Shown: positions 21,390-32,527, counted from the first letter of the stretch. The stretch: DNA of 64,000 nucleotides from an uncultured Burkholderiaceae bacterium (GCA_937888805.1 CALBEY010000134.1:25366-89365), one strand, 5' to 3'. The notes: generated by a model not told the origin, from the sequence alone. Program-made: numbers and translations.

Positions 21390-22052
21390 CTATGGCCTGA
21401 TGAGCTGACCGACGGCGGGCCAAATTTCACTGGCATGTGACACGATCGTGTCGGCTTGCCACGTGTGAACGGGGTGCTCATCGCCGCAATAGCCATAGGC
21501 TGCAGCAATTGAGGCCATGCCTGCCGACTTGGCTGCTTGAATGTCCCGCAGATCGTCGCCAATATAAACACAACGATCGACCTCAAAGCCCACGGTTTTG
21601 GCGGCATGTTGAAGTGGCAGGGGGTGGGGTTTGGCATAAGCCACCGTGTCACCGCACACCAGTACCGCACAATCTGGCAAATCAAGCCATTTGACGATGG
21701 GTTCGGCGTATCGGGTGAGCTTGTTGGTGACAATGCCCCACTGCATACCGGCTAATTTAATTTGTTCAAGTAACTCGGGGATACCCTCAAACAGCTGGGT
21801 ATTGATGGTGCTGTTTTTTTCATAATCCGCCAAAAACTCGGTTTTGGCGGATTCAAATGTGGGATGGTCGGCATCAATGCCCAAAGAGGCCTTGACCATG
21901 CCGCGGGCGCCCATTGACACATGGGTACGCAATACCGAAACCGGCATTGGCTCTAAGCCTCTTTTTTCGCGTTGGCGATTGGCTGACATGGCCATGTCAG
22001 GGGCCGTATCGGCAAAAGTACCATCAAAATCAAACAGAATCAGCGTTGTCAT
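21390..22052 (-). CDS. gph: HAD-family phosphoglycolate phosphatase-like protein
   Basis: A 220-residue haloacid dehalogenase phosphatase. Motif I is FDFDGTFADT with nucleophile and acid/base Asp residues, motif II WGIVTNK, motif III AKPHPLP and motif IV YIGDDLRDIQAA. Gph removes 2-phosphoglycolate produced by repair of oxidised DNA ends. A longer frame starts at 22082, but the ATG at 22052 has AAGGCGAG before it and the usual N-terminus. In related genomes gph is often next to ubiG; here it is about 10.5 kb from ubiG. Confidence 0.9.
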   Translation of the reverse strand: MTTLILFDFDGTFADTAPDMAMSANRQREKRGLEPMPVSVLRTHVSMGARGMVKASLGIDADHPTFESAKTEFLADYEKNSTINTQLFEGIPELLEQIKLAGMQWGIVTNKLTRYAEPIVKWLDLPDCAVLVCGDTVAYAKPHPLPLQHAAKTVGFEVDRCVYIGDDLRDIQAAKSAGMASIAAAYGYCGDEHPVHTWQADTIVSHASEIWPAVGQLIRP

Positions 22053-22097
22053 CGAACTCGCCTTAAGGGTTAAAACAATCAACGCCGATTGTACGGT

Positions 22098-22466
22098 TTA
22101 GCCGCCGTGTGTTGCCACCTCGTTGTGGTTTGTGCTCAAGTAGTGTTGCAAAGCATTGACCACAACGGTGTTCAATGAGGTTTTTTCTTGTTGCGCACGC
22201 AAAGCCGCCGATTTGTGAAGGCCTGGTGCGACACGCACGTTGAACTGACCCCTGAAAGGGCGTTCAGGCGCTCGCTTATCAGCCTCACAGCTTTTGAGGT
22301 ATTGCAAAATAGCCGCCTCAAAAGCAGGCTGTAGCTCACTGACGGTCAGCGCTTCATAGGTGACATCTTGGTTGATAAAAAGCGCTCGGCCACGCAATAC
22401 GCCATCGGACAAAGAGGGTTCGATTGAGCCGTAATAGCCTTTGTGAAACAGAAGAGGTGATTTCAT
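22098..22466 (-). CDS. HicB-family protein without a HicA partner
   Basis: A 122-residue protein. Residues 1-65 resemble the HicB partial RNase H-like fold (HKGYYGSIEPSLSDGVLRGR). Residues 75-115 form a ribbon-helix-helix DNA-binding segment (FNVRVAPGLHKSAALRAQQ then SLNTVVVNALQHYL). HicB normally neutralises the small mRNase HicA, and no HicA-like frame lies on either side. It could be a solitary regulator or remnant. The ATG at 22466 was picked by homology; upstream codons run into the cmk end region. Confidence 0.8.
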   Translation of the reverse strand: MKSPLLFHKGYYGSIEPSLSDGVLRGRALFINQDVTYEALTVSELQPAFEAAILQYLKSCEADKRAPERPFRGQFNVRVAPGLHKSAALRAQQEKTSLNTVVVNALQHYLSTNHNEVATHGG

Positions 22467-22481
22467 GGATGAGCAAAGCCT

Positions 22482-22522
22482 TTTGTTATTTGTTGTCAAA
22501 AAGGCAATGATTTTATAACAAA
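22482..22522. promoter_or_regulatory. Inverted repeat upstream of the HicB gene
   Basis: TTTGTTAT (22482-22489) and ATAACAAA (22515-22522) form an 8-bp inverted repeat around 25 bases, upstream of the HicB-like start and touching the cmk stop. It may be an autoregulatory site for the ribbon-helix-helix domain, or a hairpin after cmk. Confidence 0.35.
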
Positions 22523-23205
22523 TGCTTAGCCTTTGCCAGTGAAACGCGCCAGAGTTCAAGCACGTGTTCAACGGTCTGTTCAACGGTGAGCGCCGATGAG
22601 TCCAGCGCATGGGCATCATCGGCCGGTTTCAAGGGGGCGACAGTGCGTTGCATGTCGCGTTCGTCACGCTTTTGTAGATCGAGAAAGACGGCTTGCTCAT
22701 CGGGGCATTCGCCACGTTCTCTTAATTGATGGCAACGGCGCGCTGAGCGTGCGTGGACATCAGCCGTCAAAAAAACCTTTAACGGTGCATCAGGGAACAC
22801 CACCGTTCCCATGTCGCGACCATCAGCCACTAAGCCAGGGTTTTCTCTAAAAGCCCGCTGGCGATCAAGCAAAGCCTCTCGCAATGCCGGGTGCGGTGCC
22901 AAACGAGACGCCAAGTCGCCGACGTGCTCTTGACGGATCATTTCGGTGACATCTTTGCCCGACATGAACGTCTGGGGTCCGGCAAATGTGACATCCATGC
23001 GGCGCGCCAAGAGCGCCACTTGATCGATGTCGTTGGCATCTGCGTTGCGATCCAAAACCGCCCAAGCCGCCAATCGGTAAAGCGCACCACTGTCTAGGAC
23101 GTGCCAACCCAAAGCCAAAGCAACACGCTGGGCTATGGTGCCTTTTCCCGAAGCGGTGGGACCATCAATGGTGATGACTGGGGTAGCAATAGATGGCTTA
23201 ATCAT
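22513..23205 (-). CDS. cmk: Cytidylate kinase
   Basis: Cmk phosphorylates CMP/dCMP with ATP. The 230 residues include Walker [10 protein letters not shown], the [11 protein letters not shown] region, [15 protein letters not shown] and the RDERDMQR lid. It overlaps aroA by 4 bp, which is the usual operon arrangement. In many proteobacteria rpsA follows cmk; here the HicB-like gene does, and rpsA is about 10.5 kb away on the other strand. Confidence 0.96.
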   Translation of the reverse strand: MIKPSIATPVITIDGPTASGKGTIAQRVALALGWHVLDSGALYRLAAWAVLDRNADANDIDQVALLARRMDVTFAGPQTFMSGKDVTEMIRQEHVGDLASRLAPHPALREALLDRQRAFRENPGLVADGRDMGTVVFPDAPLKVFLTADVHARSARRCHQLRERGECPDEQAVFLDLQKRDERDMQRTVAPLKPADDAHALDSSALTVEQTVEHVLELWRVSLAKAKHLL

Positions 23206-24530
23206 GTGACGAGACGGTGATATTGGTCAAAATAGTCAGGAAAGGTCTTGGCCACACAACCAGGGTCTTCGATGGTGATAGGCACTGGCCCAAAAGTGGC
23301 CAGAGAAAAACACATGGCCATACGATGATCATCGTAAGTGTGGATGGTTGCGGGGCGCCAGGCATCGCTGGCGATCGGGTGAACGGTTAGCCAATCTTCG
23401 CCTGAGCTGACTTTTGCGCCAAGTTTGCGCAGTTCGGTCGCCATGGCGTGGATGCGGTCAGTCTCTTTGACTCGCCAACTACCGATGTTGCGCAAAGTGC
23501 AGGGTCCATCAGCATAAATCGCCAACACCGCCGCTGTCATCGCCGCATCTGGGATCAAGTTGAAGTCTTGGTCAAAGGCATGAAGCCGCTCCCCAGCCCA
23601 GACTGCTCGCCCGCTAACGCTTATCGTCTGTGCGTCATCATTGACTGTGGCGCCCATGTGGGTGAGGGTGTCGACAAACCGAACGTCGCCTTGGATACTG
23701 TCTTGACTGACGCCTAAGACACTGATTGGGCCTTGGCCAATAAGGCCTAGAGCCAAAAAATATGAGGCTGACGAGGCGTCACCTTCAACGGTTATTTCAT
23801 TCGGTGAGGTGTAATGAGCGTTTCGGTCGATATGAAACGACAGGTTGCCTGCCGCCTCTTCAAGTGCGGTGACTCGGACACCGAAGCGCGCCATTAAATT
23901 AATCGTGATGTTGATGTAGGGCTTGGAAATCAGTTCGCCCACCACTGCAATGGTAAGGTCTTGGCCAGTTTGGGCCACGATGAGCGGTGATGCCATTAAT
24001 AAAGCAGTCAAAAACTGACTTGAGACTGCACCGTTGACTTGGACGCGGTGGCCAGAGGCTTTTGAAGCGCCGATTGCCAAAGGCGGGTAACCCGGATTAC
24101 CCAAGTAGTCGATGCGTGCACCGAGTGCCACCAGCGCATCAACGAGGTCACCAATCGGTCGCTCGTGCATGCGGGCCACACCACTGAGGGTGTAATCGCC
24201 ACCGGCAAAAGCCAAGGCCGCAGTCAGTGGGCGAAACGCCGTCCCAGCATTACCCAAAAACAAAGTCGCTTTCTTGTTGGTAAAAAGTCCGGGGCTTGTT
24301 ATTCGCACTGCGCTCTGGCCCACATGCTCGATTGTGACGCCCAGCGTATCGAGTGCTTCAAGCATCACACGGGTATCGTCCGAATGTAAGATACCGTCAA
24401 TACGGGTGGTTCCCACACACAGGGCGCTTAACAGCAGTACTCGATTGGAGATGCTTTTTGAGCCGGGTAAGCTGATTTGTCCGCTCGCATGCTGCGCCGG
24501 CGCTAGGGTCAAACGATCAAGTAGGGTCAT
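23202..24530 (-). CDS. aroA: 3-phosphoshikimate 1-carboxyvinyltransferase (EPSP synthase)
   Basis: AroA joins shikimate-3-phosphate and phosphoenolpyruvate in the shikimate pathway. The 442 residues show [18 protein letters not shown] at the N-terminus, [17 protein letters not shown], the [14 protein letters not shown] segment and the terminal [12 protein letters not shown]. The start at 24530 follows GGAGCAAGGGC and overlaps tyrA by 14 bp; a longer frame from 24554 is less likely. It is part of the serC-to-cmk biosynthetic operon. Confidence 0.96.
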   Translation of the reverse strand: MTLLDRLTLAPAQHASGQISLPGSKSISNRVLLLSALCVGTTRIDGILHSDDTRVMLEALDTLGVTIEHVGQSAVRITSPGLFTNKKATLFLGNAGTAFRPLTAALAFAGGDYTLSGVARMHERPIGDLVDALVALGARIDYLGNPGYPPLAIGASKASGHRVQVNGAVSSQFLTALLMASPLIVAQTGQDLTIAVVGELISKPYINITINLMARFGVRVTALEEAAGNLSFHIDRNAHYTSPNEITVEGDASSASYFLALGLIGQGPISVLGVSQDSIQGDVRFVDTLTHMGATVNDDAQTISVSGRAVWAGERLHAFDQDFNLIPDAAMTAAVLAIYADGPCTLRNIGSWRVKETDRIHAMATELRKLGAKVSSGEDWLTVHPIASDAWRPATIHTYDDHRMAMCFSLATFGPVPITIEDPGCVAKTFPDYFDQYHRLVT

Positions 24531-25431
24531 GCCCTTGCTCCCCACGAAAGACACCCTTACCCCACTGTCGTCTGACTTGTGCGCTTTGCGTGAGCATGGA
24601 CTCTATCCAGGCCGTGTCGTTGGCGCGTAAGGCTAACTCGGCTTGATTCAATAGGTCTTGCAGGTCGCTGATTTGTCGCAGCATCGCCTCGCGGTTGGCT
24701 GCAAAGATATCGCGCCACATTTCCTCAGAACCTTGCGCGATACGAGAAAAGTCACCAAATCCAGCACCCGCCATGGCCAAACAAGTGGCGGCATTGGGTT
24801 GCTTGGCCACATGGGCCACATACAAACTGGCCAACCAGTGTGGCAAGTGACTGATTGAAGCCAACACTTCGTCGTGTACGATTGCGTCGAGCGTTTTTAA
24901 ATCAGCGCCGCAGGCCAGCCATGCCTCTCGGACGTACGACACATCGCTGGGTTGATTCTCCGCTAGGGGGCAAATCACCACCTGACGACCCACATACAGG
25001 TCTGGGCGAGCCGCTTGTGGACCAGATTCGTGCGAGCCTGCCACGGGGTGGGCAGGAACAAACTGAGCGACTTTGGCGCCTAGTGCACGACGGGCCGCCA
25101 CCACCACATTGCCCTTGGTGCTGCCACCGTCGGTGATGCGTGCCCGTTGATTCAAATTTGGTGCCAGCGCTTCAAAAATAGCCTCAAATGAGCCTACGGG
25201 TGCTGAAATCATGATCAGGTCGGCGCAGCCCGCGGCCTCTTCAAAAGTGGCCACTCGGTCAATCACCCCGAGTGCTTGGGCGTGCTCAAGGGTGGTTGGA
25301 CGCCGACCCACGCCAATGACTTCATTGACCACGCCCGCTTTCTTAAGCGCCAAAGCAAAGGAACCACCGATTAGACCGACGCCGACGATGGCAAGCGTGC
25401 CGATGCGAAAGCCTGTCTGCTCAGGGGTCAT
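24517..25431 (-). CDS. tyrA: Prephenate dehydrogenase
   Basis: This enzyme makes 4-hydroxyphenylpyruvate for tyrosine. The 304 residues show the NAD(P) motif [13 protein letters not shown] (about 13-25), [23 protein letters not shown] and the helical domain with [14 protein letters not shown] and [11 protein letters not shown]. It has no fused chorismate mutase, which is instead in PheA. It overlaps hisC by 4 bp. Confidence 0.95.
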   Translation of the reverse strand: MTPEQTGFRIGTLAIVGVGLIGGSFALALKKAGVVNEVIGVGRRPTTLEHAQALGVIDRVATFEEAAGCADLIMISAPVGSFEAIFEALAPNLNQRARITDGGSTKGNVVVAARRALGAKVAQFVPAHPVAGSHESGPQAARPDLYVGRQVVICPLAENQPSDVSYVREAWLACGADLKTLDAIVHDEVLASISHLPHWLASLYVAHVAKQPNAATCLAMAGAGFGDFSRIAQGSEEMWRDIFAANREAMLRQISDLQDLLNQAELALRANDTAWIESMLTQSAQVRRQWGKGVFRGEQGHDPT

Positions 25432-26564
25432 GTCGGTTCCGTTCGCTCTGCCAATATTGCTTTGAGTGCTTCGATGAAACGGGCGTTTTCGTGCTCAAGC
25501 CCGATCGACACACGCAGCCAATCAGGCAGACCGTCTGAGGGCACCGGGCGCACAATCACGCCACGCTTCAGAAGCGCTTGGTTAATGCCAGGGGCATCAT
25601 CAAATTTCACCAACACAAAATTGGCGAAGCTTGGCACGTAAGTCAGACCCATCTGGTCTAGCGCTGATTGCAGTTGGCGCTTACCGGCATCATTGACCGC
25701 GGCGCTTTTGGCTAAAAACGCATCATCAAACAAAGCCGCGGTCGCAGCGGCTTGTGCGAGTGTGTTGACGTTAAAGGGTTGACGCACTCGCGCCATCAAT
25801 TGGGTCAGGGTGGGTTGCGTGATGCCATAACCGACCCTCAGACCTGCAAGGCCGTATGCCTTAGAAAAACTGCGCGACACCACCAAATTGGCAAAGCGCT
25901 TGACCAACGCAATGCTGTCAACGCGATCTGACACGGGTAGGTATTCGTTGTAGGCTTCATCGAGCACTACCGTCACAGCGGTGCCGTGGCGCTGTTCAAC
26001 GGACGCTAAAAAGCGTGTCACGGCTTCGTTGGATAAAAAGGTGCCCGTTGGGTTGTTGGGATTGGCGATAAAAACCAAACGGGTGTTGGGGGCGATGGCT
26101 TCTAGCATGCCATCCAAGTCATGCCCAAACTCACGAGCAGGCACTACGATGTGCTGTGCGCCACGCGCTTGGGTTGCCAGGCGATACACCACAAAGGCGT
26201 ACTGGGAATAGACAGCGGAAAAGCCAGGCTCAAGCAACGCCATGCCAGCGAGTTCTAGTATGTCGTTAGAGCCATTGCCAATCGTGATCCAGTCAGCGGG
26301 CACATCAAATCGTTGCGAGATGGCTTGTTTTAAGTGGTAACCGCCCGGATCGGGGTAGCGCTCAAGCCCGGCCAGAGAGGCTTCGATCGCCTGCTTGGCC
26401 GCTGACGACATACCCAAGGGGTTCTCGTTAGAAGCCAGTTTCACCACCGTTGCTGGATCAAGGCCAAGCTCGCGCACCAAGTCTTCAATTGGCTTGCCAG
26501 GCACATAAGGCTGGATGTCTTTGATGTGGGCGGGGGCCACCAGTGTTTTTGCGTGATCGCTCAT
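25428..26564 (-). CDS. hisC: Histidinol-phosphate aminotransferase (HisC type)
   Basis: A 378-residue class I/II PLP enzyme. Seen: LASNENPLGMS, NGSNDILEL, IANPNNPTGT, LDEAYNEY and the Schiff-base Lys235 in SRSFSKAYGLAGLRVGY. In this aromatic amino acid operon it may also transaminate phenylpyruvate or prephenate-derived keto acids, as HisC homologues in such clusters can. A second hisC in the histidine operon elsewhere is likely but not visible. Confidence 0.92.
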   Translation of the reverse strand: MSDHAKTLVAPAHIKDIQPYVPGKPIEDLVRELGLDPATVVKLASNENPLGMSSAAKQAIEASLAGLERYPDPGGYHLKQAISQRFDVPADWITIGNGSNDILELAGMALLEPGFSAVYSQYAFVVYRLATQARGAQHIVVPAREFGHDLDGMLEAIAPNTRLVFIANPNNPTGTFLSNEAVTRFLASVEQRHGTAVTVVLDEAYNEYLPVSDRVDSIALVKRFANLVVSRSFSKAYGLAGLRVGYGITQPTLTQLMARVRQPFNVNTLAQAAATAALFDDAFLAKSAAVNDAGKRQLQSALDQMGLTYVPSFANFVLVKFDDAPGINQALLKRGVIVRPVPSDGLPDWLRVSIGLEHENARFIEALKAILAERTEPT

Positions 26565-26577
26565 TTCTGCCTCGTTC

Positions 26578-27663
26578 TTACTGCCTTGGATAGGAACCCA
26601 GAATTTTTAGGAAGGCACAGCGCGCACGCAATTGCTCAAGCGCCCGGGCCACAGCAGGCTCTTGCTGATGGCCTTCGACGTCGACGTAGAAGTGATACTC
26701 CCACTGTCCTGTCCGAGCGGGACGTGACTCAAAGCGTGTCATTGAAACGCCATTATCAGATAACGGTGCCAACATTTTATAAACGGCGCCGGCCTCATTT
26801 GGAACCGCTAGGATGAGGCTGGTTTTGTCATGCCCACTGGGTAAGGTTTCGATCGAACCGACAGCCAAGAAACGTGTTCTGTTTAAGGGGTCGTCTTGAA
26901 TGCCTTCAGCCGCGATAGTTAGACCCCATGCCCGCGCGGCGATTTCGCTGGCAATGGCGGCGACCGTGGGATCTGAAGCAGCGATGCGGGCAGCCTCAGC
27001 ATTGCTCGCGACGGGCTCACGCGCCAAGGTGGGGTGGTTCATGCCGAGCCAGTGCTGGCATTGTGCCAATGCCTGAGGATGGGCCAGAACGCGGGTCACA
27101 CCATCCATGTTGCCGGACTGGCTCAACAAACAGTGCCGAATCAAAATAGAGTGTTCGCCCACAATGCGCAGCGGCGTATTCAGTAACAAGTCCAACGTAC
27201 GGTTGACAGCCCCCTCGGTCGAGTTTTCGACGGGAACGATGCCCACGTGTGCACCTTGCGATTCAATGGTTCGAAAGACTTCATCAAAGTTGGGGCAGGG
27301 CACACCGGTGATGGCTTGACCCATATACTCAAAGGCGGCTTGCTCAGAAAATGAACCTGCCGGTCCCAAATAGGCCACTCGAATATCTTGTTCGAGGCCG
27401 CGACATACCGAAATGATTTGCGACCAAATGGCTTGAACGCCGGGTGTCGTGACTGGTCCTGGATTTTTGGTCTGCAGCGTGCGAATGACTTGCGCCTCAC
27501 GTTCTGGCCGAAAAACTGGCCCTTGGGCGTGGTGTTCATGCTTAAGGTCACCCACGGCTTGCGCTGTTTTGGCGCGCTCATTGATGAGGCCTAAGATTTC
27601 GAGGTCTAAGCGATCAATTTTTTCGCGTAAGGGTTGCAGCTTATTTTGTAGTTCTTTATCCAT
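26578..27663 (-). CDS. pheA: Bifunctional chorismate mutase / prephenate dehydratase
   Basis: The P-protein converts chorismate to prephenate and then to phenylpyruvate. The 361 residues comprise an AroQ chorismate mutase (about 1-90, [19 protein letters not shown]), a prephenate dehydratase (about 95-270, with [28 protein letters not shown] and the [12 protein letters not shown] catalytic Thr-Arg-Phe), and an ACT domain (ending GSYPR) with the phenylalanine-binding ESRP motif. Phenylalanine feedback inhibition is expected. It overlaps serC by 8 bp. Confidence 0.96.
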   Translation of the reverse strand: MDKELQNKLQPLREKIDRLDLEILGLINERAKTAQAVGDLKHEHHAQGPVFRPEREAQVIRTLQTKNPGPVTTPGVQAIWSQIISVCRGLEQDIRVAYLGPAGSFSEQAAFEYMGQAITGVPCPNFDEVFRTIESQGAHVGIVPVENSTEGAVNRTLDLLLNTPLRIVGEHSILIRHCLLSQSGNMDGVTRVLAHPQALAQCQHWLGMNHPTLAREPVASNAEAARIAASDPTVAAIASEIAARAWGLTIAAEGIQDDPLNRTRFLAVGSIETLPSGHDKTSLILAVPNEAGAVYKMLAPLSDNGVSMTRFESRPARTGQWEYHFYVDVEGHQQEPAVARALEQLRARCAFLKILGSYPRQ

Positions 27664-28789
27664 GCTCGCGTTCGAACGATTTAAGATAGTCGGTTAAGGC
27701 CAACACGCCCTGAAGCGTCATGGCGTTATAGATAGAAGCTCGCATGCCCCCCACCGTCTTGTGGCCTTTGAGTTGATGCAAACCAGCGGCCATAGCACCT
27801 TTCAAAAAGGTGGTGTCTAATTCTGGATCTGGCAAAAAGAAAGGCACATTCATTCGGGATCGGAAAGCAGGATGAACCGGTGTTTGATAGAACGAGGATT
27901 GATCCAAAAAGTCGTAAAGCGCTTCGGCCTTTTGTTTGTTTTTGGCTTCAATACTTTCCAAGCCACCAAGAGACAACAGCCACTTGAACACCAAACCAGC
28001 AACATAGATGGCGTAGGTGGGTGGGGTATTAAAGCGAGAGCGCTCTCGAGCCACATTGGCATAATCAAAGGCCGATGGACAGATTGGCAAAGCGTGACCG
28101 ATCAAGTCGCGACGGACAATCACCACCGTGACGCCAGCCGGCCCGGCGTTTTTTTGCGCACCGGCATAAAGCATGCCAACATGGCTGAAATCAATCGGGC
28201 GCGATAAGAAATGAGAGGATGCATCAACCACCAGCGGCACGTTAGGTGAGTCAAGTTCGACAGGGCTGGGCCACTGCGTGAACTCAACGCCACCGATTGT
28301 TTCGTTGCTGCAAAAGTGTAGGTAAGACGCATCAGATCGGACTTGCCAGTCAGAGACTGGGGGCACCCATGTGAAGGCATTCCATTGGCGTCCAATATCC
28401 TGCCACACGCTTTCGCTGCTGGCAGCGATGCAAACATCGCCGTATTTCTTGGCTTCTTTGAAGGATTTACTCGACCAGCTGCCAGTGATAACGTAATCGG
28501 CTCGCGGCTGACCCGAACGACTGATGAGGTTCAGTGGCACGATGGCATTCTCAGCAGTGGCGCCACCCTGCATAAAAAGCACGGCATAGTCGTCACCGAT
28601 ACCCAGTAGCTCACGCAGATCAGCTTCAGCTTCGTCGCAGATTTGGGTAAACGCTGAGCCGCGGTGACTCATTTCCATGACGGACATGCCACTGCCGTGC
28701 CAGTCAAGCATTTCTTGGGCAGCCTGGGTCAGTACCGCCTCAGGTAATACGGAAGGACCCGCCGAGAAATTCCACGGGCGCGCGATCAT
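27656..28789 (-). CDS. serC: Phosphoserine aminotransferase
   Basis: SerC makes 3-phosphoserine in serine synthesis and acts in pyridoxal phosphate synthesis. The 377 residues begin [14 protein letters not shown], with [22 protein letters not shown] and Schiff-base Lys213 in [12 protein letters not shown]. The ATG overlaps the gyrA stop by 4 bp, so it is probably expressed from the gyrA promoter region as well. Confidence 0.96.
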   Translation of the reverse strand: MIARPWNFSAGPSVLPEAVLTQAAQEMLDWHGSGMSVMEMSHRGSAFTQICDEAEADLRELLGIGDDYAVLFMQGGATAENAIVPLNLISRSGQPRADYVITGSWSSKSFKEAKKYGDVCIAASSESVWQDIGRQWNAFTWVPPVSDWQVRSDASYLHFCSNETIGGVEFTQWPSPVELDSPNVPLVVDASSHFLSRPIDFSHVGMLYAGAQKNAGPAGVTVVIVRRDLIGHALPICPSAFDYANVARERSRFNTPPTYAIYVAGLVFKWLLSLGGLESIEAKNKQKAEALYDFLDQSSFYQTPVHPAFRSRMNVPFFLPDPELDTTFLKGAMAAGLHQLKGHKTVGGMRASIYNAMTLQGVLALTDYLKSFEREHG

Positions 28790-31461
28790 GACTCAGTGTC
28801 ACCGACTTCGGGTGTCGTATCACCAGCGGCACCGGGCGCTTCTGGGGGTTCAGGTGTCTCTAATCCATCGATTGCCTCTTCGCCGTTGGTGTCAGCATCG
28901 CGCTCAACCACCCGACGCACACCCGATAAGCGGCTGCCATCATCAACGCTGATTAAGGTGACGCCTTGTGTGGCTCGACCCATTTCACGAATTTCGTCAA
29001 CACGTGTACGAACCAGCACACCGCCAGTGGTAATTAACATGATTTCATCGGCCTCGCTCACCAGAACAGCACTCACGACTTTGCCGTTTCTTTCAGAGGT
29101 TTGGATCGCAATCATGCCTTTGGTGCCACGACCATGGCGAGTGTACTCACCAATCGGCGTGCGCTTACCAAAACCGTTTTCAGTGGCAGTCAGCACGGAC
29201 TGCGACTCATCATGCGCCACCAACATGGCAATGACTTCTTGGCCCGGTTCTAAGGACATGCCGCGAACGCCCCGTGCGTTGCGTCCCATTGGGCGCACAT
29301 CGTTTTCTTGAAAGCGAACCGCTTTGCCCGAATTGGAGAACAGCATAACGTCATGTTGACCTTCTGTGAGTTCAGCGCCAATAAGGTAATCGCCTTCATC
29401 TAGATTAACGGCGATGATGCCGGCTTTGCGAGGATTGGCAAAATCTGACAGTGGGGTCTTTTTAACCGTCCCGCGAGAGGTCGCCATGAAAACGGTTTGA
29501 TCATCGCTGAAGGCCTTGACAGGCAAGATAACCGTGATTTTTTCGCCATCCATCAAGGGGAACATATTGACGATTGGCCGGCCGCGCGACGTGCGAGTGC
29601 CTTGTGGCACTTCCCAGACTTTTAGCCAGTACAAACGGCCGCGATCGGAGAAGAACAGCAGGTAATCGTGCGTATTTGCGATGAACAGCTGGTCGACCCA
29701 GTCGTCCTCTTTGGTCGCTGTGGCTTGCTTACCTCGACCCCCGCGGCGTTGAGACCGATATTCAGACAGCGGTTGGCTCTTGATGTAACCGGTGTGAGAA
29801 AGCGTCACCACCATATCGGTTGGGGTGATGAGGTCTTCGGTGTAAAGCTCTGTGGCGTTGTGCTCGATGCTTGAGCGACGCGCATCCTTGGTGTTGATCG
29901 AGAACTCAACACGAATCGCCTCAAGTTCTTCGGAGATGATGGTGGTGATACGCTCGGGTCGGGCAAGAATGTCGAGCAAGTCGGAAATGGTGTCCATGAC
30001 TGACTTGTATTCGTTAACAATTTTGTCTTGTTCGAGCCCTGTCAAGCGCTGCAAACGCATGTTCAAAATTTCTTGGGCCTGAATGTCGCTCAAGCGATAA
30101 AGACCCTCGGCCTGCAGTCCAAAGTTTGGCGAAAGAGACTCGGGCCGGTAAGCGGCTCGGCCACCGGCTGTTTCACCATCGGCACGCGAAAGCATGTCTC
30201 GAACCACTGAGGAGTCCCAAAGACGTGCCATCAGTGCTTGACGCGCCACCGGTGGGGTTGGGGCCGCCTTGATAATGGTGATGAATTCGTCAATATTGGC
30301 AAGCGCAACGGCCAAGCCCTCTAAGACGTGACCGCGCTCGCGCGCCTTGCGCAGCTGGAATACCGTGCGTCGTGTGACAACCTCACGGCGGTGAAACAGG
30401 AAATATTCCACCATTTGTTTGAGATTGAGCAAGCGTGGCTGGCCATCAACCAAAGCCACCAAATTCATGCCAAAGGTGTCTTGTAACTGTGTGTTTTTGT
30501 ATAGGTTATTGAGCACAACTTCAGGCACTTCGCCGCGCTTAAGTTCGATAACCAAACGCATACCGTCTTTGTCTGACTCATCGCGGATATCTGAGATGCC
30601 TTCGATCTTCTTTTCGTTGACCAACTCAGCCATGCGCTCTTGCAAGGTCTTTTTATTCACCTGGTAAGGCAGCTCATCGACAACGATCGATTGCCGGTTG
30701 CCTTTTTCCATGTCTTCAAAGTGCGTCTTGGCACGCATGATGACGCGACCTCGACCGGTTCGATAACCCTCACGCACACCACTCATGCCGTAAATAATGC
30801 CGCCGGTGGGGAAGTCTGGGGCCTTGATGAGCTCAATTAACTCATCGATTGAGCAATCGGGGTTGCGCAACGCGTGCAAGCAGCCATCAATGACCTCAGC
30901 CAAGTTGTGAGGTGGAATATTGGTGGCCATACCCACGGCAATGCCTGAACTGCCGTTGACCAGCAAATTAGGCAGTTTCGAGGGTAAAAGTAACGGTTCG
31001 TGCTCACTGCCGTCGTAGTTGGGGCCGAAATCGACAGTTTCTTGGTCAATGTCCGCTAACAACTCATGTGCAATTTTCGACAGGCGAATTTCGGTGTATC
31101 GCATGGCAGCAGCGCTGTCACCATCGATTGAGCCAAAGTTACCTTGGCCGTCAACAAGCATGTAGCGCAATGAGAAGTCTTGGGCCATACGAACGATGGT
31201 GTCATAGACCGCTTGGTCACCATGAGGGTGATACTTACCAATCACATCACCGACAATACGAGCCGATTTTTTGTAAGCTCGGTTCCAATCGTTATTTAAT
31301 TCATGCATAGCGAACAGAACTCGCCGATGCACGGGTTTAAGACCATCGCGAACGTCAGGCAGTGCCCTACCAACGATCACGCTCATGGCGTAATCGAGGT
31401 AACTTCGACGCATTTCGTCTTCTAAAGATATCGGGAGTGTTTCCTTGGCGAAGGAATCCAT
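28786..31461 (-). CDS. gyrA: DNA gyrase subunit A
   Basis: The 891-residue catalytic subunit of gyrase. Seen: N-terminal [19 protein letters not shown], catalytic Tyr122 in AMRYTEIRL, the DNA gate domain, coiled coil, and a C-terminal beta-pinwheel with the GyrA box QRRGGRGKQ. The start at 31461 ([10 protein letters not shown]) was chosen over the ATG 15 bp upstream because it restores standard numbering. The quinolone-resistance region reads [11 protein letters not shown]: Gln replaces Ser83 of E. coli, and Asp87 is kept. It is the first gene of the gyrA-serC-pheA-hisC-tyrA-aroA-cmk run. An acidic tail of about 40 residues follows the pinwheel. Confidence 0.97.
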   Translation of the reverse strand: MDSFAKETLPISLEDEMRRSYLDYAMSVIVGRALPDVRDGLKPVHRRVLFAMHELNNDWNRAYKKSARIVGDVIGKYHPHGDQAVYDTIVRMAQDFSLRYMLVDGQGNFGSIDGDSAAAMRYTEIRLSKIAHELLADIDQETVDFGPNYDGSEHEPLLLPSKLPNLLVNGSSGIAVGMATNIPPHNLAEVIDGCLHALRNPDCSIDELIELIKAPDFPTGGIIYGMSGVREGYRTGRGRVIMRAKTHFEDMEKGNRQSIVVDELPYQVNKKTLQERMAELVNEKKIEGISDIRDESDKDGMRLVIELKRGEVPEVVLNNLYKNTQLQDTFGMNLVALVDGQPRLLNLKQMVEYFLFHRREVVTRRTVFQLRKARERGHVLEGLAVALANIDEFITIIKAAPTPPVARQALMARLWDSSVVRDMLSRADGETAGGRAAYRPESLSPNFGLQAEGLYRLSDIQAQEILNMRLQRLTGLEQDKIVNEYKSVMDTISDLLDILARPERITTIISEELEAIRVEFSINTKDARRSSIEHNATELYTEDLITPTDMVVTLSHTGYIKSQPLSEYRSQRRGGRGKQATATKEDDWVDQLFIANTHDYLLFFSDRGRLYWLKVWEVPQGTRTSRGRPIVNMFPLMDGEKITVILPVKAFSDDQTVFMATSRGTVKKTPLSDFANPRKAGIIAVNLDEGDYLIGAELTEGQHDVMLFSNSGKAVRFQENDVRPMGRNARGVRGMSLEPGQEVIAMLVAHDESQSVLTATENGFGKRTPIGEYTRHGRGTKGMIAIQTSERNGKVVSAVLVSEADEIMLITTGGVLVRTRVDEIREMGRATQGVTLISVDDGSRLSGVRRVVERDADTNGEEAIDGLETPEPPEAPGAAGDTTPEVGDTES

Positions 31462-31944
31462 ATAGGGCGCAACCAAAATCGAGGATTATCAGACCGGGGC
31501 GACCACGCGCCGAGCGGGACGTGAAACAAACGTTACATTCTACACGCCAAGGTGAAACTTCATGTGGTTTGGTATCGATGGACGACTTTTGTGGGGTTGG
31601 TTGATCGGATGCAAAACCTGAAATCTTGACCCAGTCCTAGAATAGAAAAAGTTCCCGCCTAAACAAATTTATTTGCTGTGAGCACTCATTTAGGCCCCTG
31701 AGTGTTGTCAAAACCCAACAAGAAAAGGCTTGATTCCGTAAAAATGCGTCTATACGAGGCGACTAATGCGTGATGAGGCTAGTAAATTGATGGAAATGCC
31801 TTAAGATTCAATTCAACACGCAGGAAAACCAGTGTGTAATTCCTTTAATCTGCTCTTAGCGTTGTTATCCTGGCCCCGTTTTCTGAATTACGGCGGGTGT
31901 TCGCTGCGAGACAATTTTCAGCTACAACCTCAACGAGGAGAAAT
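31462..31944. promoter_or_regulatory. Divergent gyrA / ompA intergenic region (483 bp)
   Basis: No convincing gene is present. For gyrA, a minus-strand TAGAAT (31542 to 31537) lies about 75 bp upstream of the start. For ompA, TTTAAT and TATCCT about 16 bp apart, just before 31880, are a possible promoter. Nested inverted repeats, CCTAAA (31658-31663) with TTTAGG (31689-31694) enclosing CAAAT-TT-ATTTG (31664-31675), could form a hairpin or operator. The long AT-rich leader of ompA would allow small-RNA or stability control, but no specific element is identified. Confidence 0.4.
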
Positions 31945-32505
31945 ATGAACAAGCCCTCAAAAATCGCATTGGCTTTAGCCATTGCCGCCGTAACAGCTTC
32001 AGGTGCGGCATCTGCGCAATCAAATGACAACTGGCGCAACAACTTTGGCGACGTATGGCGCAGTAACTACGGCCTGTGCTGGCAAGACAATTTCTGGACC
32101 CCTGCAACTGCTGATCCAGCATGCGTAGAAAAGAAAAAATCAGCGCCTGTTGCCAACAAAGTTGTGTTTAATGCTGACACATTCTTTGATTTTGACAAAT
32201 CCAACCTGAAGCCTGAAGGCCGACAGTTGCTTGATCAAGTCGCCAAACAAGTTAATTCTATTGCCCTTGAGACAGTGATTGCCGTTGGGTATACCGATTC
32301 GATCGGTTCGGATCAGTACAACATTGGCTTGTCCAATCGCCGCGCTAACGCCGTTAAGGCTTACTTGGTTTCCAAGGGCGTTGATGCCAACCGTGTCTAC
32401 ACGGAAGGTAAGGGCAAAGCTGACCCAATCGCTTCGAACGCAACGGCTGATGGCCGCGCAAAGAACCGTCGGGTTGAAGTTGAAATCGTCGGTAGCCGCA
32501 AGTAA
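31945..32505 (+). CDS. ompA: OmpA family outer-membrane/peptidoglycan-associated protein
   Basis: A 186-residue exported protein of the short Bordetella type. Signal peptide residues 1-24 end GAASA. A short N-terminal part is rich in Trp/Asn (DNWRNNFGDVWRSNYGLCW), with no room for an eight-strand barrel. The C-terminal OmpA domain (about 75-180) has FFDFDKSNLKPEG and GYTDSIGSDQYNIGLSNRRA for peptidoglycan binding. The strong GAGGAG site and the ATG at 31945 decide the start. A terminator follows directly, so it is monocistronic. Confidence 0.94.
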   Translation: MNKPSKIALALAIAAVTASGAASAQSNDNWRNNFGDVWRSNYGLCWQDNFWTPATADPACVEKKKSAPVANKVVFNADTFFDFDKSNLKPEGRQLLDQVAKQVNSIALETVIAVGYTDSIGSDQYNIGLSNRRANAVKAYLVSKGVDANRVYTEGKGKADPIASNATADGRAKNRRVEVEIVGSRK

Positions 32506-32527
32506 TTCGGTGATAACGATTTAAAAG

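Noticed and set aside
20893..21423. 176-codon minus-strand frame over bioY
   Set aside because: His/Gln-rich product with no family resemblance, antisense to a clear BioY.
28796..29311. 171-codon plus-strand frame opposite the 3' end of gyrA
   Set aside because: Fully antisense to a conserved gyrase domain, low-complexity Ser/Arg/Thr-rich product; a shadow frame.
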